A program made the translations under genes and the position numbers. The notes under the pieces are model-generated. The model did not search any database. It saw nothing but the letters and a program-made list of their open reading frames with translations, and was not told where the DNA came from. From Aurantiacibacter marinus (GTDB lineage: Bacteria; Pseudomonadota; Alphaproteobacteria; Sphingomonadales; Sphingomonadaceae), in NCBI RefSeq assembly GCF_001021555.1, contig NZ_LDCP01000001.1, positions 186,001 to 250,000 on the forward strand: a stretch of DNA of 64,000 bases. The letters are read 5' to 3'. Each line of letters starts with the position of its first letter. Position 1 is the stretch's first letter. Positions 51,632 to 62,176 of this stretch are shown piece after piece.

Positions 51632-51753
51632 CGGCCGGCGTATCGCACACTGAAATGGCGGCTTACTCGTGAGGTAACTTTGGGGAGAGCCGCCATTTTC
51701 GTTTCCGCTTCACGCGCATCGCAGTCTATGCCCGCAGACGTGAGATATGCTGC

Positions 51754-53019
51754 ATGAAATCCCAAAGGCATTCGCCATGGTTCGCCCTTATCGTACTGGC
51801 CGCCATCGGCACGGTAGGCTTTATCGACCGGATCGTGGTGAACGTGCTGGTCGAGCCTGTGAAGGCCGAATTTGACCTTACCGACCTGCAGGTCAGCCTG
51901 ATGGCATGGGCCTTTGCCGCGCTGAACATCGGCGCGGGACTGGTGGTGGCGCGCATTGCAGAACGCGTGCGGCGCCTGACGCTGATATCAGCAGGCACAA
52001 TCATCTGGTCCGTGGCCACGGCGCTGTGCGGTACGGCGGGAAGCTGGATACAATTGCTGGTCGCGCGGATGGGCGTGGGGCTTGGAGAAGCCATCGGCCT
52101 GCCGGGCAACCAATCTGTGATCGCGGACTATTTCCCCGCCAACAAGCGAGGGCTGGCGATGTCTGTGCTGCTGCTGTCCCCACCGCTTGGCGCATTCTTT
52201 GGATTTCTGGGCGGCGGCTGGGTCGCGCAGGAATTTGGCTGGCGGATGACCTTTCTGGTGGCTGCCGTGCCCGGATTGATCCTAGGGGTGGTGGCATGGG
52301 TTTTCGTGGCGGAGCCGAAGCGCGGGCAATTTGATCCGGGCGCGGGAGAGGACGTGCCGCCAATCTCCGCCGTGTTCGCGCGCCTGTTTGGCCTGCCAAG
52401 CGCGCGCAACTTTGTTGCCGGGTCCGCTCTTGCAGCCATGCTTGGTTTTGGTCTGGTGTTCTTCTTTGCCTCGTTGATGGTGCGCAAATTCGGGCTGGGG
52501 CTGGCCGAGGCGGGGCTTTACGCCGGCATCACCGCCAGTCTCCCGGCCGCGCTATCGGTAATCGGCAGCGGCTGGCTTGGAGACCGCTTGGGAGAGCGCA
52601 ATCCCGCTGCTTACGCCCTGATCCCGGCCATCGCCATGCTGGTTGGCGGACCGCTGTATGCGTTTGCCATTTTGCGGGACGAGCTTGACCTCCTGCTGGT
52701 GCTGGTCAGCTTCGCCACTTTCTGCAACTTCGCCTATCTCGGCATCACCTATGCGAGCCTGCAGAACCTGATGCATCCCAGAATGCGCGCCACCGCATCA
52801 GCCACATTGACCGGGATTTACGGGATCGCGGGCGGGCTTGGCCCGTCACTGCTCGGCTGGCTGAGTGACCGTCTGGCGCGCGATTATGGTGCTGCCGAAG
52901 GACTGGCGCTGGCGATGGCCAGCTGCGGCGCGGTGTATCTTTGGGCCGCAGCGCATTATTTCATCGCCGCCCGCCATTTGCGCGCCGATGGCGATGCTGT
53001 GCGCGTCGTCAGCGTTTGA
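51754..53019 (+). CDS. MFS transporter (Spinster-like)
   Basis: 421 residues, about 12 membrane spans. Motifs near the first loop: FIDRIVVNVLVEPVKAEFDLTD and LQVSLMAWAFAALNI. The second half has the matching GSGWLGDRLGERNPAAYAL. The VARMGVGLGEAIGLPGNQSVI stretch resembles the Spinster-type lipid or aryl-acid transporters common in Sphingomonadales. Substrate unknown. The 3' end overlaps the convergent DUF418 gene by 11 bases. It is 122 bases from the upstream operon, so it has its own promoter. Confidence 0.88.
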   Translation: MKSQRHSPWFALIVLAAIGTVGFIDRIVVNVLVEPVKAEFDLTDLQVSLMAWAFAALNIGAGLVVARIAERVRRLTLISAGTIIWSVATALCGTAGSWIQLLVARMGVGLGEAIGLPGNQSVIADYFPANKRGLAMSVLLLSPPLGAFFGFLGGGWVAQEFGWRMTFLVAAVPGLILGVVAWVFVAEPKRGQFDPGAGEDVPPISAVFARLFGLPSARNFVAGSALAAMLGFGLVFFFASLMVRKFGLGLAEAGLYAGITASLPAALSVIGSGWLGDRLGERNPAAYALIPAIAMLVGGPLYAFAILRDELDLLLVLVSFATFCNFAYLGITYASLQNLMHPRMRATASATLTGIYGIAGGLGPSLLGWLSDRLARDYGAAEGLALAMASCGAVYLWAAAHYFIAARHLRADGDAVRVVSV

Positions 53020-54268
53020 AGGGCAGGCGCGTGCCGCTCGAAAGACTGCGCCACAGCCATTCCGCCGGACCTTGCCGGAAACGGGCGAGCCATGGCGGGG
53101 ACCATAGCAGCATCGCGGCAATCGGGATGAGGCCTAGCAGCAGCGCTTGCCCTCGCGAAACCTCGGCGAACAGGCCAAGCCCCCAGCCCATGAAAAGGAT
53201 GGCGAAGATCAGACTGGTCGCGAGATAATTGGTCAGCGCCATGCGTCCGGCGGCGGCCAGGCGTGTAACCAAGGCAGTGCCTCGCCAGGCGCTGCCAAAC
53301 AGCGCCATCGCCAGTGCAGCCCAGCCGATGCCGAGGAGAAGGTCGAACGGGGCACTCCAGACAAGCGCATTGGCGGTCGTCACAATCGGATCGAAGCCGG
53401 TAGTGATGGACCATGCAGCAAGGCCTGCGAGAACTGGCACAGCAATCGCAGCACAGCGTGCTCCCAAAGTGAGCGCACGGCGCGCCTCCCACTGTCCTGC
53501 CAGCAATCCGCTGCGCCACAAGGCAACGCCCACAAGCATCGCGGCCAAAGCGGACGGCAGAGACGCGATCACAAAACTGATCTGCTGCGGAGCCTGCGTC
53601 AAACGCCGGAACATCCGTTCACCCAGCCCTTCGCCAGCGCGCTCTACTGCAGCGGCAATGGCCTGCGGGTTGTATCCGTAATCCTGCTCCGCCTGAAGAT
53701 GCGCTGCCGGATCGACCATTGCGCCGCTCGCTCGCTCATACCAATAGGCCAGCCAGTCCCACGCAAACCATCCCGACACCGCAAGCTGCGCCGCCATGAT
53801 TGCGCCTGCGGCCCACAGCAGGGTCCGCACTTGCCACCCTGCCGCCAGCGGCAACAGCATGCCTGCGACCGCATAGCTGCGCAGCACATCATTGTTGGCG
53901 AGCATGATCGCGTGGACCATGGCAATCGCGAGCAGCACCAGCATGCGGGCGTAGTGTCCGCGCAAGGGGTGCTCACGCGCTTTGCCGAGTAGCATCGCCA
54001 CGCCCGCGCCAAACATCATGGCGAACAGGGTGCGGAACTTGTCCTCGATCAACAGGAAGCTGATCGCCCAGAGCGCCGTTTCCAGCGGGCCATCCCCGCC
54101 AAAGGCGCGCGGATTGAAATAGGCGGCGGGCGGCATGGAAAAGGCGATCGCATTCATCGGCACAATGCCGATCACCGCCAGCCCGCGCAAAGCGTCGAGC
54201 GCGGTGATGCGCTTGCCATCAGGGGAAAGCACGGAGGCGGTGAGCGGAGTTCCTTCTACGCTCACCAT
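53009..54268 (-). CDS. DUF418 family membrane protein
   Basis: 419 residues. The family opening RITALDALRGLAVIGIVPMNAIAFSMP and later DKFRTLFAMMFGAGVAMLLG are seen, with the C-terminal DUF418 block AAGRMALTNYLATSLIFAILF. About nine membrane spans. Related to acyltransferase-3-like integral proteins by sequence layout, though the enzymatic role is unproven. It starts 15 bases after the metK stop on the same strand, so it may be co-transcribed with metK. Confidence 0.82.
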   Translation of the reverse strand: MVSVEGTPLTASVLSPDGKRITALDALRGLAVIGIVPMNAIAFSMPPAAYFNPRAFGGDGPLETALWAISFLLIEDKFRTLFAMMFGAGVAMLLGKAREHPLRGHYARMLVLLAIAMVHAIMLANNDVLRSYAVAGMLLPLAAGWQVRTLLWAAGAIMAAQLAVSGWFAWDWLAYWYERASGAMVDPAAHLQAEQDYGYNPQAIAAAVERAGEGLGERMFRRLTQAPQQISFVIASLPSALAAMLVGVALWRSGLLAGQWEARRALTLGARCAAIAVPVLAGLAAWSITTGFDPIVTTANALVWSAPFDLLLGIGWAALAMALFGSAWRGTALVTRLAAAGRMALTNYLATSLIFAILFMGWGLGLFAEVSRGQALLLGLIPIAAMLLWSPPWLARFRQGPAEWLWRSLSSGTRLPFKR

Positions 54269-54283
54269 GCCCCGTCCATCACA

Positions 54284-55492
54284 TCAGGCCACAGCGGCCT
54301 TCAGGTCGTCCACCAGATCTGTACGCTCCCAAGGGAAGAAATCACCCTCGGCAATGCGACCGAAATGGCCATAGGCCGCGCTTTTGCGATAAATCGGCTT
54401 GTTCAGGCCGAGATGCGTACGGATGCCGCGCGGCGTCAGGCCGCCCAGCTTCTCGATGCCCTTGATTGCCTCTTCCAGGGCAGCATCATCCACCGTCCCG
54501 GTGCCGTGCGTATCGACGTAAAGCGACAATGGGCTGGACACGCCGATGGCGTAGGCGAGTTGAATCGTGCAGCGCGTGGCAAGGCCGGCTGCAACAATAT
54601 TCTTTGCCAGATAGCGGGTGATATAGGCCGCGCTGCGGTCAACCTTGGTAGGGTCCTTGCCGCTGAATGCACCGCCGCCATGGGGGGCTGCGCCGCCATA
54701 GGTGTCAACAATGATCTTGCGGCCCGTAAGGCCTGCATCGCCATCGGGACCGCCGATCACGAAGCTGCCGGTCGGGTTGATGTGCCACGCGGTTGCGTCG
54801 GAAACGAATCCTTCCGGCAGGATATCAGTGACGACGCCCTTCACATAGGCGTGCAATTCAGCTTCCTTTTCGCCTTCGTCATACCCTTCGGCATGCTGGG
54901 TGGACACAACCACCGCAGTACAAGCAACCGGCTTGCCGTTTTCGTAACGCAGCGTGACCTGGCTTTTGCTATCGGGTTCAAGGAATGGCGCTGCGCCGCT
55001 CTTTCGGTCAGCTGCCAGACGTTCGAGAATCTTGTGGCTGTAATCAATCGGTGCCGGCATCAGGTCGGGCGTTTCATCGCAGGCAAAGCCGAACATGATG
55101 CCCTGATCGCCAGCGCCTTCGTCCTTGTTGCCGCTGGCATCAACACCCTGCGCGATGTGCGCGCTCTGGCCGTGCAGGTGGTTTTCGAACGTCAGCGTTT
55201 CCCAGTGGAAGCCGTCCTGCTCGTAACCGATGTCGCGAACGGTATTCCGGACGATCTGCTCGATCTCTTGCAGGGCGCCATCGGCCCATTCGCCGTTTTC
55301 ATACACGCCCTTGCAGCGGATTTCGCCAGCCAGAACAACGCGCTGGGTCGCGGTCATTGTTTCACAGGCGATGCGGGCTTCAGGATCTTTTGCCAGCATC
55401 ATATCGACGATGGCATCGGAAATCTGGTCAGAAACCTTGTCAGGATGACCTTCGGAAACGCTTTCGGAAGTAAACAGGTAGGATTGGCGCAT
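54284..55492 (-). CDS. metK: S-adenosylmethionine synthetase
   Basis: 402 residues. Signatures: [19 protein letters not shown] near the N-terminus, [40 protein letters not shown], and the P-loop-like [19 protein letters not shown]. Converts methionine and ATP to SAM, the methyl donor for the many methyltransferases. It lies 48 bases after lnt on the same strand, and that gap is too short for a SAM riboswitch of its own. Length matches the family. Confidence 0.98.
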   Translation of the reverse strand: MRQSYLFTSESVSEGHPDKVSDQISDAIVDMMLAKDPEARIACETMTATQRVVLAGEIRCKGVYENGEWADGALQEIEQIVRNTVRDIGYEQDGFHWETLTFENHLHGQSAHIAQGVDASGNKDEGAGDQGIMFGFACDETPDLMPAPIDYSHKILERLAADRKSGAAPFLEPDSKSQVTLRYENGKPVACTAVVVSTQHAEGYDEGEKEAELHAYVKGVVTDILPEGFVSDATAWHINPTGSFVIGGPDGDAGLTGRKIIVDTYGGAAPHGGGAFSGKDPTKVDRSAAYITRYLAKNIVAAGLATRCTIQLAYAIGVSSPLSLYVDTHGTGTVDDAALEEAIKGIEKLGGLTPRGIRTHLGLNKPIYRKSAAYGHFGRIAEGDFFPWERTDLVDDLKAAVA

Positions 55493-55540
55493 GTTGGAGA
55501 TTGCCTTCTCGTGGATCTGGAATGGATTTGATGCGCGGCT

Positions 55541-57145
55541 CTAACGAGCCTTTCGCCGCATGGCAACGATGCCGGTCAGCAGGATGATCGCCGCCCAGAT
55601 CAGCGACAGCAGATTGCCCATCCGGGCAAACAGAGTTGGCGCAGCTGCAGGGGGAACAACCGTGTCGATCCGGCCCGTCATATTCTGCCCGAGATAGTTA
55701 CGGACGACACCGCGCGGATCGATAACTGCGCTGATACCCTTGTTCGTGGCGCGCAGCACTGGCAGGCCTTCCTCGATTGCCCGCATGCGCGATTGCGCCA
55801 GAAACTGCGGAGGACCGAAGCCATTGAACCAGCCTTCACTGGAAGGATTGAAGATAAAGTCCGGCCGATTGGCGCGGTCTGTCACCTGTCCGGGGAAGGC
55901 AATCTCGTAACAAACTTGCAGGCCTACCTTACCATATTCGCCCAGATCGAGCGTTTGCGGTCCCGGTCCGGGCCAGAAATCAATACTGCCCGCCACAAGA
56001 CGCGACAGACCCAGCGGCTCCAGCAATTCGCGCATCGGCAGATATTCACCAAATGGCACCAGATGCGCCTTGTCATAACCGCCCAGCAATTCACCCTGGG
56101 CAGAGACCGCTGTCACTGCGTTGCGCGCGCCGATCGCCCGTTCAATGCCGCTTTCATCCGCGCCGATTTCCAGATCGACCGCACCCGTCAGCAAGACACT
56201 GCCGGCACCAACCGATTGGCCAAGGCGGCGACGCGCGAAAATCGGGCTGCCCAGCGCAGTTGTCCGGTCATAATAGCGCTGCGGATAGCCTTCCCGCAGA
56301 TAATCGACCATGCCGCTTTCGGGCCAAAGGACAATGCGTGGCCTGGGGTCCTGCCTATCGAGCGGCAGTGAAAGACCCGCCAATTGCTGGAAGTTGGGCT
56401 CAAACGCGCGCGGATCGTTAAGTGTTTCCTGCAAGATATCGGGCTGCACAATGGTGACCAGCAGATCGCCCTCTCGAGGAGCGGGCGCTGGCCAATACAT
56501 GCCTGCTGTCACCAATGCCGCCACCAGCGCCATTACGCGCAGTCGCCTCTCGCCCGCCAACAGAACTACCGCTGTGCCCAGCAGCATGGCGATCCCGGAC
56601 AGGGCATAAGTGCCCATGAGCGGGGACAGTGCAGCAAGGCCGGGACGGTCGAACGGGCCGAGCAATATCATCCCGAAGGGGTTCCACGCATAACCGGAAA
56701 AGGCCCACCCGCGCAGCCATTCGGTCACAATCCACGCAGCGGAAAACACCAGAGCAAAGGCCCATCCCTGGCCTTTGCGGCCGATGATATGCGCGATGAG
56801 CGCCGCCAAGGCGGGATAAGCCGCAAGATAAATTGCCAGCAGCGGCACGGCGAACCAGCCAAGCACCTCCGGCATTTGCGCCTGGTAAGTGAAAGAGGTG
56901 GCAATCCAGTTGTTGCCGAGTGTGAAATGCGCCCAGCCGAACAGCCAGCCGAGCCATAAGGCCTGTTTGCGGGTTTCTGCCCGTGAAACGAGCACAACGA
57001 GCAGCCCCCCTGCGACCGCGGCTACAGGCCACAGGCCCAGCGGCTCAAAGCCCGCAGCACTCAGCAGGCCGAGCGCGAGCGCCCAAAGCCAGCTGCGCGC
57101 AGGGCTATGATCGATTATCGGAAACGAGCGGCCAATCAAGGTCAT
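55541..57145 (-). CDS. lnt: apolipoprotein N-acyltransferase
   Basis: About 534 residues from MTLIGRSFPIIDHSP; the TTG 36 bases upstream, immediately after the previous stop, is a second candidate and neither has a clear ribosome site. N-terminal membrane spans (SWLWALALGLLSAAGFEPL onward) are followed by the nitrilase-type catalytic domain. The triad is visible: Glu in WPESG, Lys in YDKAHLVPFGEYLP and Cys in GLQVCYEIAFP. It adds the third acyl chain to mature lipoproteins. This fits the many lipoproteins in this window. Confidence 0.95.
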   Translation of the reverse strand: MTLIGRSFPIIDHSPARSWLWALALGLLSAAGFEPLGLWPVAAVAGGLLVVLVSRAETRKQALWLGWLFGWAHFTLGNNWIATSFTYQAQMPEVLGWFAVPLLAIYLAAYPALAALIAHIIGRKGQGWAFALVFSAAWIVTEWLRGWAFSGYAWNPFGMILLGPFDRPGLAALSPLMGTYALSGIAMLLGTAVVLLAGERRLRVMALVAALVTAGMYWPAPAPREGDLLVTIVQPDILQETLNDPRAFEPNFQQLAGLSLPLDRQDPRPRIVLWPESGMVDYLREGYPQRYYDRTTALGSPIFARRRLGQSVGAGSVLLTGAVDLEIGADESGIERAIGARNAVTAVSAQGELLGGYDKAHLVPFGEYLPMRELLEPLGLSRLVAGSIDFWPGPGPQTLDLGEYGKVGLQVCYEIAFPGQVTDRANRPDFIFNPSSEGWFNGFGPPQFLAQSRMRAIEEGLPVLRATNKGISAVIDPRGVVRNYLGQNMTGRIDTVVPPAAAPTLFARMGNLLSLIWAAIILLTGIVAMRRKAR

Positions 57146-57181
57146 GCGACAGGCAAGTGCGGCGCGCCGGAAACCGGGCAA

Positions 57182-57997
57182 TCAGCCGACGGCTTCGAGC
57201 GATTCTTCACCGTCTTCATCACGCGGACGGCGGCGAGGGCGAAGGCCCTTCTTTGCCTTTGGCGATTCGTCAGCATCACCGGAGGCAGCTGCGCTGCCAC
57301 GCGAAATGGCTGGCGGCAGCATGCTTGGATCAAGGCTGCCATCATTGTTCGCGGCATCTTCCGTCACAGCCTTCTTGCGAGGGCGTGCAGCGCGCGGCCT
57401 GTCTGACTTGGTCCCGTCTGATTTGGGCCCGTCTGACGAATCCTTCTCCACACGCGGCTTGCGCGGCTGACGCGGTTTTGGCGCATCGCGGGTGAACGGG
57501 TTTTCGCCATCATCCTGATCGCCTTCGTCGCCTTCATTACCCTGCTCGGGTTCATTCGAATCCCTGCGCTGGCGGGGGTTCCGGCGCGGCTTACCGCGGT
57601 CATTGTCACGATCGTTGTTGCGGTCGCCGCCGCGGTCGTTGCTGCGGCCACTCTGGCGATCATCATCATCATCGTCATCGCGGTCGTCCGAACTGTCAGA
57701 ATCGCCGCGTTCGCCATCACGCTTCGCGCGCTGTTCGTCTTTCTGCGCCTTGATGTCGGCCAGGACGCGGAAATAATGATCCGCGAACTGCAGATAATAT
57801 TCGGTTTGCACCCTGTCGTCATTCAGCTGCGCTTCGTGAGCAAGCTTCTTGTACTTGTCCAGCATCTGCGGCGCATTGCCGCGCGACCGGCTGTCGATCC
57901 GGTTGGCCTGGTTCGGGCTTCCGCCACCACCACCACGGTTGCTGCTATTGCTGCTTCCGCGGCCCCGGCGACGATTGTTATTGCGATTGTTGTTCAA
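57182..57997 (-). CDS. DUF4167 family protein, RNA-binding-like
   Basis: 271 residues from a TTG start (MNNNRNNNRRRGRGSS). A conserved helical part (MLDKYKKLAHEAQLNDDRVQTEYYLQFADHYFRVL begins near residue 45) is the DUF4167 core. It is flanked by an Arg/Asn/Gly-rich N-terminus and a long charged, low-complexity tail including a seven-Asp run. DUF4167 proteins occur next to prmC in alphaproteobacteria, as here. The RGG-like composition suggests nucleic-acid contact, which is inference. Confidence 0.88.
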   Translation of the reverse strand: MNNNRNNNRRRGRGSSNSSNRGGGGGSPNQANRIDSRSRGNAPQMLDKYKKLAHEAQLNDDRVQTEYYLQFADHYFRVLADIKAQKDEQRAKRDGERGDSDSSDDRDDDDDDDRQSGRSNDRGGDRNNDRDNDRGKPRRNPRQRRDSNEPEQGNEGDEGDQDDGENPFTRDAPKPRQPRKPRVEKDSSDGPKSDGTKSDRPRAARPRKKAVTEDAANNDGSLDPSMLPPAISRGSAAASGDADESPKAKKGLRPRRRPRDEDGEESLEAVG

Positions 57998-58194
57998 AGG
58001 AATTCCGCTTCCTGTCTCGATCGGCAGCCTTTTGGCCGCATGCGATCAGATGACCCCTTATCGAACGCATCCCACATGGATTGCAGTTCGCCCATCATCT
58101 GCGCGAATGAAAGCGGTAGACCGCCCCCTGTCAGGCAAATGTAGGAGTTTTAAGGACCCGGGCAATTCCCTGCAACCGAGGCCTTGCATTAGAG

Positions 58195-59064
58195 TTAGCT
58201 ATTCGATTCGCCTTTGCCAAGCTTTAATCGCAACACAATTGCCCTGTCCCGTCCGGCCAGATCTACACGAACATCGGCTGCAAAGCCTTGCTCTGAAGCG
58301 ATTTTCATGACGCTGGCGGCTTGCATATGCCCGATTTCAAGCACTGCTACGCCCGTTTCTGTCAACAATTGCGGCAATTGCGGGATCAAAATTCGGTAAT
58401 CGTCCAGCCCTTCGGGTCCGGAAAACAGCGCCTGCGGGGGCTCATATGCGCGCACATCGGGGGAAAGATCAGCGTCGACCTCGACATAGGGCGGATTGGC
58501 GATGATGAGATCGAAAGTACCGAAAGCATCCGCCCACCCTGCTTTGGTCCAGTCTTTCTCCAGCATCTGCGCGCGCTGCGTAACACCAAGGGCAACGGCG
58601 TTGCGTCTGGCCACCTCCAGCGCGGCTGGCGAACTGTCGATCCCCACGCCGCGGGCATCGGAACGTTCTGCGAGCAACGTCAGCAGCAACGCGCCTGACC
58701 CTGTGCCGCAATCGAGCACTCGTCTGGGCTCCGGTGCTGCTTCGAGCGCAGCCTGAACCACGCTTTCACTGTCCGCTCGGGGGATCAGCACATCCGGCGT
58801 TACCATGAACTCACGGCCGTAAAATTCCTGCACGCCGAGGATGTAGGCCACGGGTTCGTTTGCCGCGCGGCGAGAGATCAGCGCCTCGAAGGCGCCGGGC
58901 GCCGTATCCCGCATGTGCCGCAGCAACAGATCGGAGCGGGATGAACCCAGCGCTTGGGCCATGAGCAATTCTGCATCAAGCCTTGCTGTGCCAGAGGTTT
59001 GTGAAAGGCGCTGTGCAGCATCCCTGATCGCAGCGGCGACTGTCACGCGTGTCCCGTCACTCAT
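58195..59064 (-). CDS. prmC: peptide chain release factor N5-glutamine methyltransferase
   Basis: 289 residues. Methylates the GGQ glutamine of release factors; the substrate RF1 (prfA) is the gene just upstream. Motifs: YGREFMVTPDVLIPRADSE, motif I VLDCGTGSGALLLTLL and the diagnostic NPPYVEVDADLSPDV. The ATG at 59064 is preceded one codon upstream by an in-frame GTG, so either could be used. It lies 13 bases after the prfA stop within a 7-base tandem repeat. The 197-base gap to the DUF4167 gene shows no gene and no clear terminator. Confidence 0.95.
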   Translation of the reverse strand: MSDGTRVTVAAAIRDAAQRLSQTSGTARLDAELLMAQALGSSRSDLLLRHMRDTAPGAFEALISRRAANEPVAYILGVQEFYGREFMVTPDVLIPRADSESVVQAALEAAPEPRRVLDCGTGSGALLLTLLAERSDARGVGIDSSPAALEVARRNAVALGVTQRAQMLEKDWTKAGWADAFGTFDLIIANPPYVEVDADLSPDVRAYEPPQALFSGPEGLDDYRILIPQLPQLLTETGVAVLEIGHMQAASVMKIASEQGFAADVRVDLAGRDRAIVLRLKLGKGESNS

Positions 59065-59087
59065 CACCCATCACTCATCACTCATCC
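59053..59087 (-). repeat. 7-base tandem repeat at the prfA-prmC junction
   Basis: On the minus strand five units, GGATGAG, TGATGAG, TGATGGG, TGATGAG and TGACGGG, run through the prfA stop and the prmC start. As the unit is not a multiple of three, gain or loss of one would shift frames and move the stop/start spacing. Confidence 0.75.
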
Positions 59088-60145
59088 ATCGCCGCCAGCC
59101 GCTTGGCCTCGTCCTCTGCAATGAGCGCGTCGGTAAGTTCGCGCAGGCCCGGACCAGCAAGCACTTCTTCCAGCTTGTGCAGGGTCAGCCCGATGCGGTG
59201 ATCGGTGACGCGGCCTTGCGGGAAATTGTAGGTGCGGATGCGTTCGGAGCGGTCGCCGCTGCCGACCATCGCCTTGCGCGCCTCTGCCTCTGCCCCAGCC
59301 ACGCTTTCGCGCTGTTGTTCGTACAGGCGCGCGCGCAGCACCTGCATCGCCTTTTCCTTGTTCTTGTGCTGGCTGCGGCCATCCTGACAGGTGACGACGA
59401 TGCCGCTTGGTTCATGCGTGATGCGAATCGCGCTGTCGGTAGTATTCACGTGCTGCCCGCCCGCCCCGCTGGCGCGGTAGGTGTCGATTTTCAGATCCGT
59501 CGCGTCGATATGGATGTCAACCTCGTCCGGCTCCGGCAGGACGGCCACGGTGGCGGCAGAGGTGTGAATCCGCCCGCCGCTTTCGGTGACAGGAACACGC
59601 TGCACCCGGTGGACGCCGCTTTCAAACTTCAGCTTGGCGAACACGCCGGTGCCTTTGATGTTGGCGACGATTTCCTTGAAGCCGCCGACTTCAGCGGCAT
59701 TCATGCTGACCGTCTCCACCTTCCAGCCGCATTCCGCCGCGAAACGTTCGTACATGCGGAACAGATCGCCGGCGAACAGAGCAGCTTCATCGCCGCCCGT
59801 GCCTGCACGGATTTCCAGCATGGCCGGCTTTGCATCCGCGCTATCTTTGGGCAGCATGGCGAGCGCCAGCTGCTTTTCGGCCAGCGGCAGGCGCTGCTGG
59901 ATCGCGGCAAGCTCCTCCTCCGCCATGGCCTTCATTTCGGGATCGGCGAGCATTTCTGTCAGGCCCGCAATTTCCTCGCGCATGGCCTGCACTTCGGCAG
60001 AGGATTTGGCGACCGGCTCCAGCTCGGCATAGTCGCGCGACGCCTGAACGAACTCCTCGCCCTCAAGCTGCCCCGACGCCATGCGCGCCTCAAGCTCGGC
60101 AAAGCGGTTGGCGATCTGTCGCAGGCGTTCGGCGGGGATGGTCAT
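59078..60145 (-). CDS. prfA: peptide chain release factor 1
   Basis: 355 residues. The catalytic GGQ motif is in [20 protein letters not shown] and the UAG/UAA-reading P-x-T anticodon tripeptide is PVT in [15 protein letters not shown]. The N-terminal helical hairpin ([16 protein letters not shown]) and the C-terminal [17 protein letters not shown] are present. It releases the peptide at UAA/UAG stops. The ATG overlaps the hisS stop by 4 bases (ATGA), so translation is coupled to hisS. Confidence 0.98.
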   Translation of the reverse strand: MTIPAERLRQIANRFAELEARMASGQLEGEEFVQASRDYAELEPVAKSSAEVQAMREEIAGLTEMLADPEMKAMAEEELAAIQQRLPLAEKQLALAMLPKDSADAKPAMLEIRAGTGGDEAALFAGDLFRMYERFAAECGWKVETVSMNAAEVGGFKEIVANIKGTGVFAKLKFESGVHRVQRVPVTESGGRIHTSAATVAVLPEPDEVDIHIDATDLKIDTYRASGAGGQHVNTTDSAIRITHEPSGIVVTCQDGRSQHKNKEKAMQVLRARLYEQQRESVAGAEAEARKAMVGSGDRSERIRTYNFPQGRVTDHRIGLTLHKLEEVLAGPGLRELTDALIAEDEAKRLAAMDE

Positions 60146-61410
60146 TTTCGAGCCCGTCGAAATTCCTCGACCAGTCGTTCCAACCGACTTGCTCGTACAT
60201 CATCAGTATCATCAGAAGCGATGTTCGTGGATGCCTCCCCATCGCGGAAATCCATCGAAATGAGGTTCAGCGGTTCTGATTTCCTCGCCTTGTCATAACG
60301 TTTGCGCTTGCCACCGCTCGCAAAGACCTCGACCGAAAGCCCCTCTTTGCGAAGGTGTTGTGCAAGCTCGTACGCTTCGCCAACGCGCTCGTCCGATTCC
60401 GCTGCGATGGCGACCTCTGCAACCTCAGGTCGCACGGAAACCAACATAGCCAGCCGCTCGATCCCGGCGGCCCAGCCGACCGCAGGCGTTGGCGCGCCGC
60501 CGAGCGATTCCATCAGTCCGTCATAGCGCCCACCGCCCAAGATGGTGCTCTGCGAACCCAGAGCATCCGCCGCTGCCGAGCCTTCGTCGGGAATGAATTC
60601 AAACGCCGTGTGGCGATAGTAATCCAGCCCGCGCACAAGGCTTTCGGCGCGCTTCCATTTGACGCCCGCTGCATCCAGCCCGCTGGTCACGGCCTCGAAA
60701 AACGCCTTCGCCTCATCGGACAGGAACGCATCGATCTTGGGCGCATCGGCCACGAATTTCTGGTCGCGGCGGTCCTTGCTGTCGAGAATGCGAAGCGGGT
60801 TCTTCTCCAGCCGCTCCTGCGAATCTTCGGAAAGCTCATCCTTCACCGCGCTGAAATACTCGACCAGCGCCGCGCGCCATGCCTCCCGGCTGTCCCCATC
60901 GCCCAGCGTGTTGAGGTGCAGGGTCACGCCCTCGATGCCCAGCTCCTTCAGCAACTGGTCAGCCATCGCCAGCAGCTCCACATCGGCCTGCGGTTCGCCT
61001 GCGCCGATGATCTCGGCATCGATCTGGTGGAACTGGCGGTAGCGGCCCTTTTGCGGGCGCTCGTACCGGAACAGCGGGCCGTGCGTCGCCACCTTCAGCG
61101 GCGCGTGCTGCTGCCAGCCGTTGGATAGATACGCGCGCGCAATCCCGGCGGTGAATTCGGGCCGCAAGGTGAGCGAGTCGCCGCCGCGATCCTCGAACGA
61201 ATACATTTCCTTGGAGACAACATCGGTCGTCTCGCCAATCGCGCGGCTGAACACTTCGGTCTTTTCGAACACCGGCATTTCCACGCGGCGGAAACGGTAA
61301 AGCTTTCGCACTCGCTCAAATGTTTCGACCACAAAGGCAAACGCCTCCGCCTCCGGCCCGAAAATGTCCTGCGTCCCGCGAATTGCTTGTGGTGTATTGC
61401 CTTTTGCCAT
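60142..61410 (-). CDS. hisS: histidine--tRNA ligase
   Basis: 422 residues from [18 protein letters not shown]. Class II motifs: motif 2 [20 protein letters not shown], the histidine-binding [15 protein letters not shown], and motif 3 GGGRYDGL with [11 protein letters not shown]. The C-terminal anticodon-binding domain is present ([20 protein letters not shown]). Start at the ATG, as the longer frame adds only a short basic stretch. It is the first gene of the minus-strand run hisS-prfA-prmC. Confidence 0.97.
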   Translation of the reverse strand: MAKGNTPQAIRGTQDIFGPEAEAFAFVVETFERVRKLYRFRRVEMPVFEKTEVFSRAIGETTDVVSKEMYSFEDRGGDSLTLRPEFTAGIARAYLSNGWQQHAPLKVATHGPLFRYERPQKGRYRQFHQIDAEIIGAGEPQADVELLAMADQLLKELGIEGVTLHLNTLGDGDSREAWRAALVEYFSAVKDELSEDSQERLEKNPLRILDSKDRRDQKFVADAPKIDAFLSDEAKAFFEAVTSGLDAAGVKWKRAESLVRGLDYYRHTAFEFIPDEGSAAADALGSQSTILGGGRYDGLMESLGGAPTPAVGWAAGIERLAMLVSVRPEVAEVAIAAESDERVGEAYELAQHLRKEGLSVEVFASGGKRKRYDKARKSEPLNLISMDFRDGEASTNIASDDTDDVRASRLERLVEEFRRARK

Positions 61411-61529
61411 GGGGCGGCACTTAAGGTCCGCACGCCGCACTGGCAATGCTCTCGCGCTTAAGCTAGGCGCGCCCTGTATTTTCAGCCTGATGGCGGAGCG
61501 CGGCTCCCGCCCTGCAAGTGAGACTTATT

Positions 61530-62057
61530 ATGCGCATCGAACATATCCCGACGGGCGACAATCCGCCGGAAAGCCTTAACGTCATCATCGAAGTCCCAAC
61601 GGGCGGCGAACCGGTGAAATATGAATTTGACAAGCCTTCGGGCGCGTTGTTCGTGGACCGCATCCTGCATACGCCGATGCGTTACCCGGCCAATTACGGC
61701 TTCGTGCCGCATACACTCAGCCCCGACGGCGATCCGCTGGACGCGCTCGTGATTGCCCGTTCCCCCTTCATCGCAGGCTGCGTTGTCCGCGCCCGTCCCA
61801 TCGGCGTGCTGAACCTTGAAGACGAGCATGGCGGCGATGAAAAGCTGATCTGCGTGCCGGTGGACACGACGTTCCCGTATTATTCGGACGTTGCCGAAAC
61901 GAAGGATTTGCCGAGCATCATCATGCAGCAGATCGAGCACTTCTTCACCCATTACAAGGATCTCGAAGCTGAAAAGTGGGTCCGTGTCGGTAAGTGGGGC
62001 GACACTGCTGAAGCCAAGCAGGTTGTGATTGAAGCGATTGAGCGCGCGAAGGGGTAG
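61530..62057 (+). CDS. ppa: inorganic pyrophosphatase (family I)
   Basis: 175 residues from MRIEHIPTGDNPPES. The family I acidic catalytic block is DGDPLDALVIARSP, with NYGFVPHTLSPDG before it and the second metal site Asp in NLEDEHGGDEKLICVPVD. It hydrolyses pyrophosphate from nucleotide and tRNA-charging reactions. An in-frame GTG 12 bases upstream is a possible alternative start. Monocistronic and divergent from hisS. Confidence 0.97.
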   Translation: MRIEHIPTGDNPPESLNVIIEVPTGGEPVKYEFDKPSGALFVDRILHTPMRYPANYGFVPHTLSPDGDPLDALVIARSPFIAGCVVRARPIGVLNLEDEHGGDEKLICVPVDTTFPYYSDVAETKDLPSIIMQQIEHFFTHYKDLEAEKWVRVGKWGDTAEAKQVVIEAIERAKG

Positions 62058-62176
62058 GGTAAAAAAACTGCCTGTTATCAAGCTGTTTGCAAACATTCGC
62101 GACGCTGCGCTAAACGTAGATCGCTACGGCAGAAAAGTGTCGGGCCGGACTGGACGTATCGCAATGGGAAACAGGC

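Noticed and set aside
55493-55540. SAM riboswitch upstream of metK
   Set aside because: Only 48 bases separate lnt and metK; no conserved riboswitch core was seen there or in the 57998-58194 gap.
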